Source: an uncultured Chloroflexus sp.
GTDB taxonomy: Bacteria; Chloroflexota; Chloroflexia; Chloroflexales; Chloroflexaceae
DNA length: 64,000 bases
Reading direction: 5' to 3'
NCBI RefSeq assembly: GCF_937951745.1
Contig: NZ_CALFBQ010000049.1
Location: 1-64,000, forward strand
The notes under the pieces: model-generated
Told to the model about the DNA's origin: nothing
The model's input: only the letters and a program-made list of their open reading frames with translations
Databases searched by the model: none
Part shown: in pieces, positions 63,331 to 64,000 of the stretch
Layout of the letters: each line of letters begins with the position of its first letter
Numbering within the stretch: position 1 is the stretch's first letter
Made by a program: the position numbers and the translations under genes

Positions 63331-64000
63331 CTACGCAATCTTGAAGTAGACGATGGTCTTGTGCCGAGACTGCACTCCTTCCATCGTTACAGCGTATAAC
63401 CCTTTCGGTAGTTGCCCAAAGAGGACAATACTGGAACTACCATCGTCTTCAGCGGTATTGCCACCAACAATATCTACCCCTATGACGATACCGGTTGCGA
63501 CTTGGGTAACATAGACCCCAACCTGCTCACCGGGAGTAAAGCCATAACCAATGATGTTTACTTCAAAATTCTGACTGCCTCTTATACATATCGGTTTAAC
63601 CGAACCATTGATCGGCGCCGGAATATCCGCACAAGGGTCAGCCGGCGCTGGCGGTGGCGTAGGTTGTGGCCTAGGCTGCGACCCGAATGCCTCACGACCC
63701 AATAGCCCCAACAACACCACATTCGGGCCGAGGTTTGTGTGCAACTCGAACCGCGCCCGCTCGAACCACTGCGTCAGCACCGTATCGCCTGACGAGTTGG
63801 TCTCGACCCGCGCTTCGGTCAACGGCAAGCCGAACAGGGCTAAACTCTCAGCCTCGCTAAAGCCGCGCTGACCATCAAAATCCAACCCATGCGACTGCCA
63901 GTAACGCAAGAAGGCGTCACACACCAGATGTTGGGTCTGAGCAAAGTAACGGCAGCCAGACTGCTGCGTGGTTGGTGCCTTTGGCTCATTCTGCCAAGGG
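63331..64000 (-). CDS. Secreted protein with CRYF...H..C..F..YW module, 5' end outside window
   Basis: The frame stays open to the right edge (an internal GTG at 63924 is not the true start). The visible part starts with a Pro/Gln-rich stretch and continues CRYFAQTQHLVCDAFLRYW, GLPLTEA and QWFERARFELH, the module that Chloroflexota extracellular proteins often carry (pattern C.YF.ETGH.VC..F..YW...GYPISE...YFERARFE). A short Pro-rich spacer (about 40 residues before the cysteine at DPCADIPAP) and a beta-rich C-terminal domain follow. Expected outside the cell. Function unknown. 25 bp after its stop lies the start of the broken small gene. Confidence 0.8.
   Translation of the reverse strand, partial: PWQNEPKAPTTQQSGCRYFAQTQHLVCDAFLRYWQSHGLDFDGQRGFSEAESLALFGLPLTEARVETNSSGDTVLTQWFERARFELHTNLGPNVVLLGLLGREAFGSQPRPQPTPPPAPADPCADIPAPINGSVKPICIRGSQNFEVNIIGYGFTPGEQVGVYVTQVATGIVIGVDIVGGNTAEDDGSSSIVLFGQLPKGLYAVTMEGVQSRHKTIVYFKIA

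Overview
The window looks like a chromosome segment of a filamentous anoxygenic phototroph of the Chloroflexota, most likely Chloroflexus or a close relative. The reasons are an estimated base composition in the upper fifties % GC, the style of the proteins (Pro/Thr-rich lipoprotein beta-propeller, beta-helix surface protein, the CRYF...H..C..F..YW secreted-protein module at the right edge, form II CO-dehydrogenase-like genes) and the type of intergenic palindromes and CGCAAAG-type repeats. No rRNA, CRISPR array, prophage or intact insertion sequence was seen. One tRNA (Cys) and one SAM-I riboswitch are present. Layout: 1-388 is the start of a membrane protein that runs off the left edge. 585-6097 holds a MurJ-like flippase, a PAS/GAF/GGDEF diguanylate cyclase and a secreted beta-helix protein. 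6332-10856 holds cobalamin-dependent methionine synthase (metH) and a PhoU protein. 11275-20992 is a plus-strand run: isochorismatase-type hydrolase, GAF/PAS sensor, M16 peptidase, FAD oxidoreductase, M19 and M20 peptidases, formate-tetrahydrofolate ligase and a small membrane protein. 21712-25542 has a secreted subtilase and a kinase-fold protein whose start lies in a nested hairpin. 25654-29621 (minus) is dnaN, an atypical response regulator and a beta-propeller lipoprotein. 29879-32453 (plus) is a tandem-domain PTPS/QueD protein, folE and an SDR. 32571-34923 (minus) is a three-gene unit: ArsR regulator, unknown 119-aa protein, CHAT caspase-like protease. 35203-47506 (minus) is a sulfur supercluster. 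48379-57185 (minus) holds a ClpB-D2-like AAA+ protein, a TPR/zinc-finger membrane protein, a methyltransferase, a GT4 glycosyltransferase, tRNA-Cys, a YbaK deacylase, a histidine kinase and metX-metY behind a SAM-I riboswitch. 57799-62624 (plus) is coxG-coxS-coxL-coxM. The right edge has a broken small membrane gene and a secreted protein cut by the window. How the genes work together: metY, metX and metH (methionine synthesis) and fhs (one-carbon folate) form a sulfur/C1 metabolic theme. It connects to the sulfur supercluster, in which sufR-sufC-sufD-sufS-sufU-sufB (Fe-S assembly) is followed by a Rieske protein, a two-domain rhodanese, a second SufU-like scaffold, a CysM-like cysteine synthase, a JAMM protease, a MoaD/CysO-like sulfur carrier and a MoeZ-type E1-rhodanese. 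The last four resemble the carrier-protein cysteine pathway known from mycobacteria. The parts most worth a second look are this sulfur arrangement, the ArsR-119 aa-CHAT unit, the hairpin that encloses a start codon at 24775-24849, the half-site architecture of the double PTPS protein, and a family of CGCAAAG repeats placed just 3' of stop codons.
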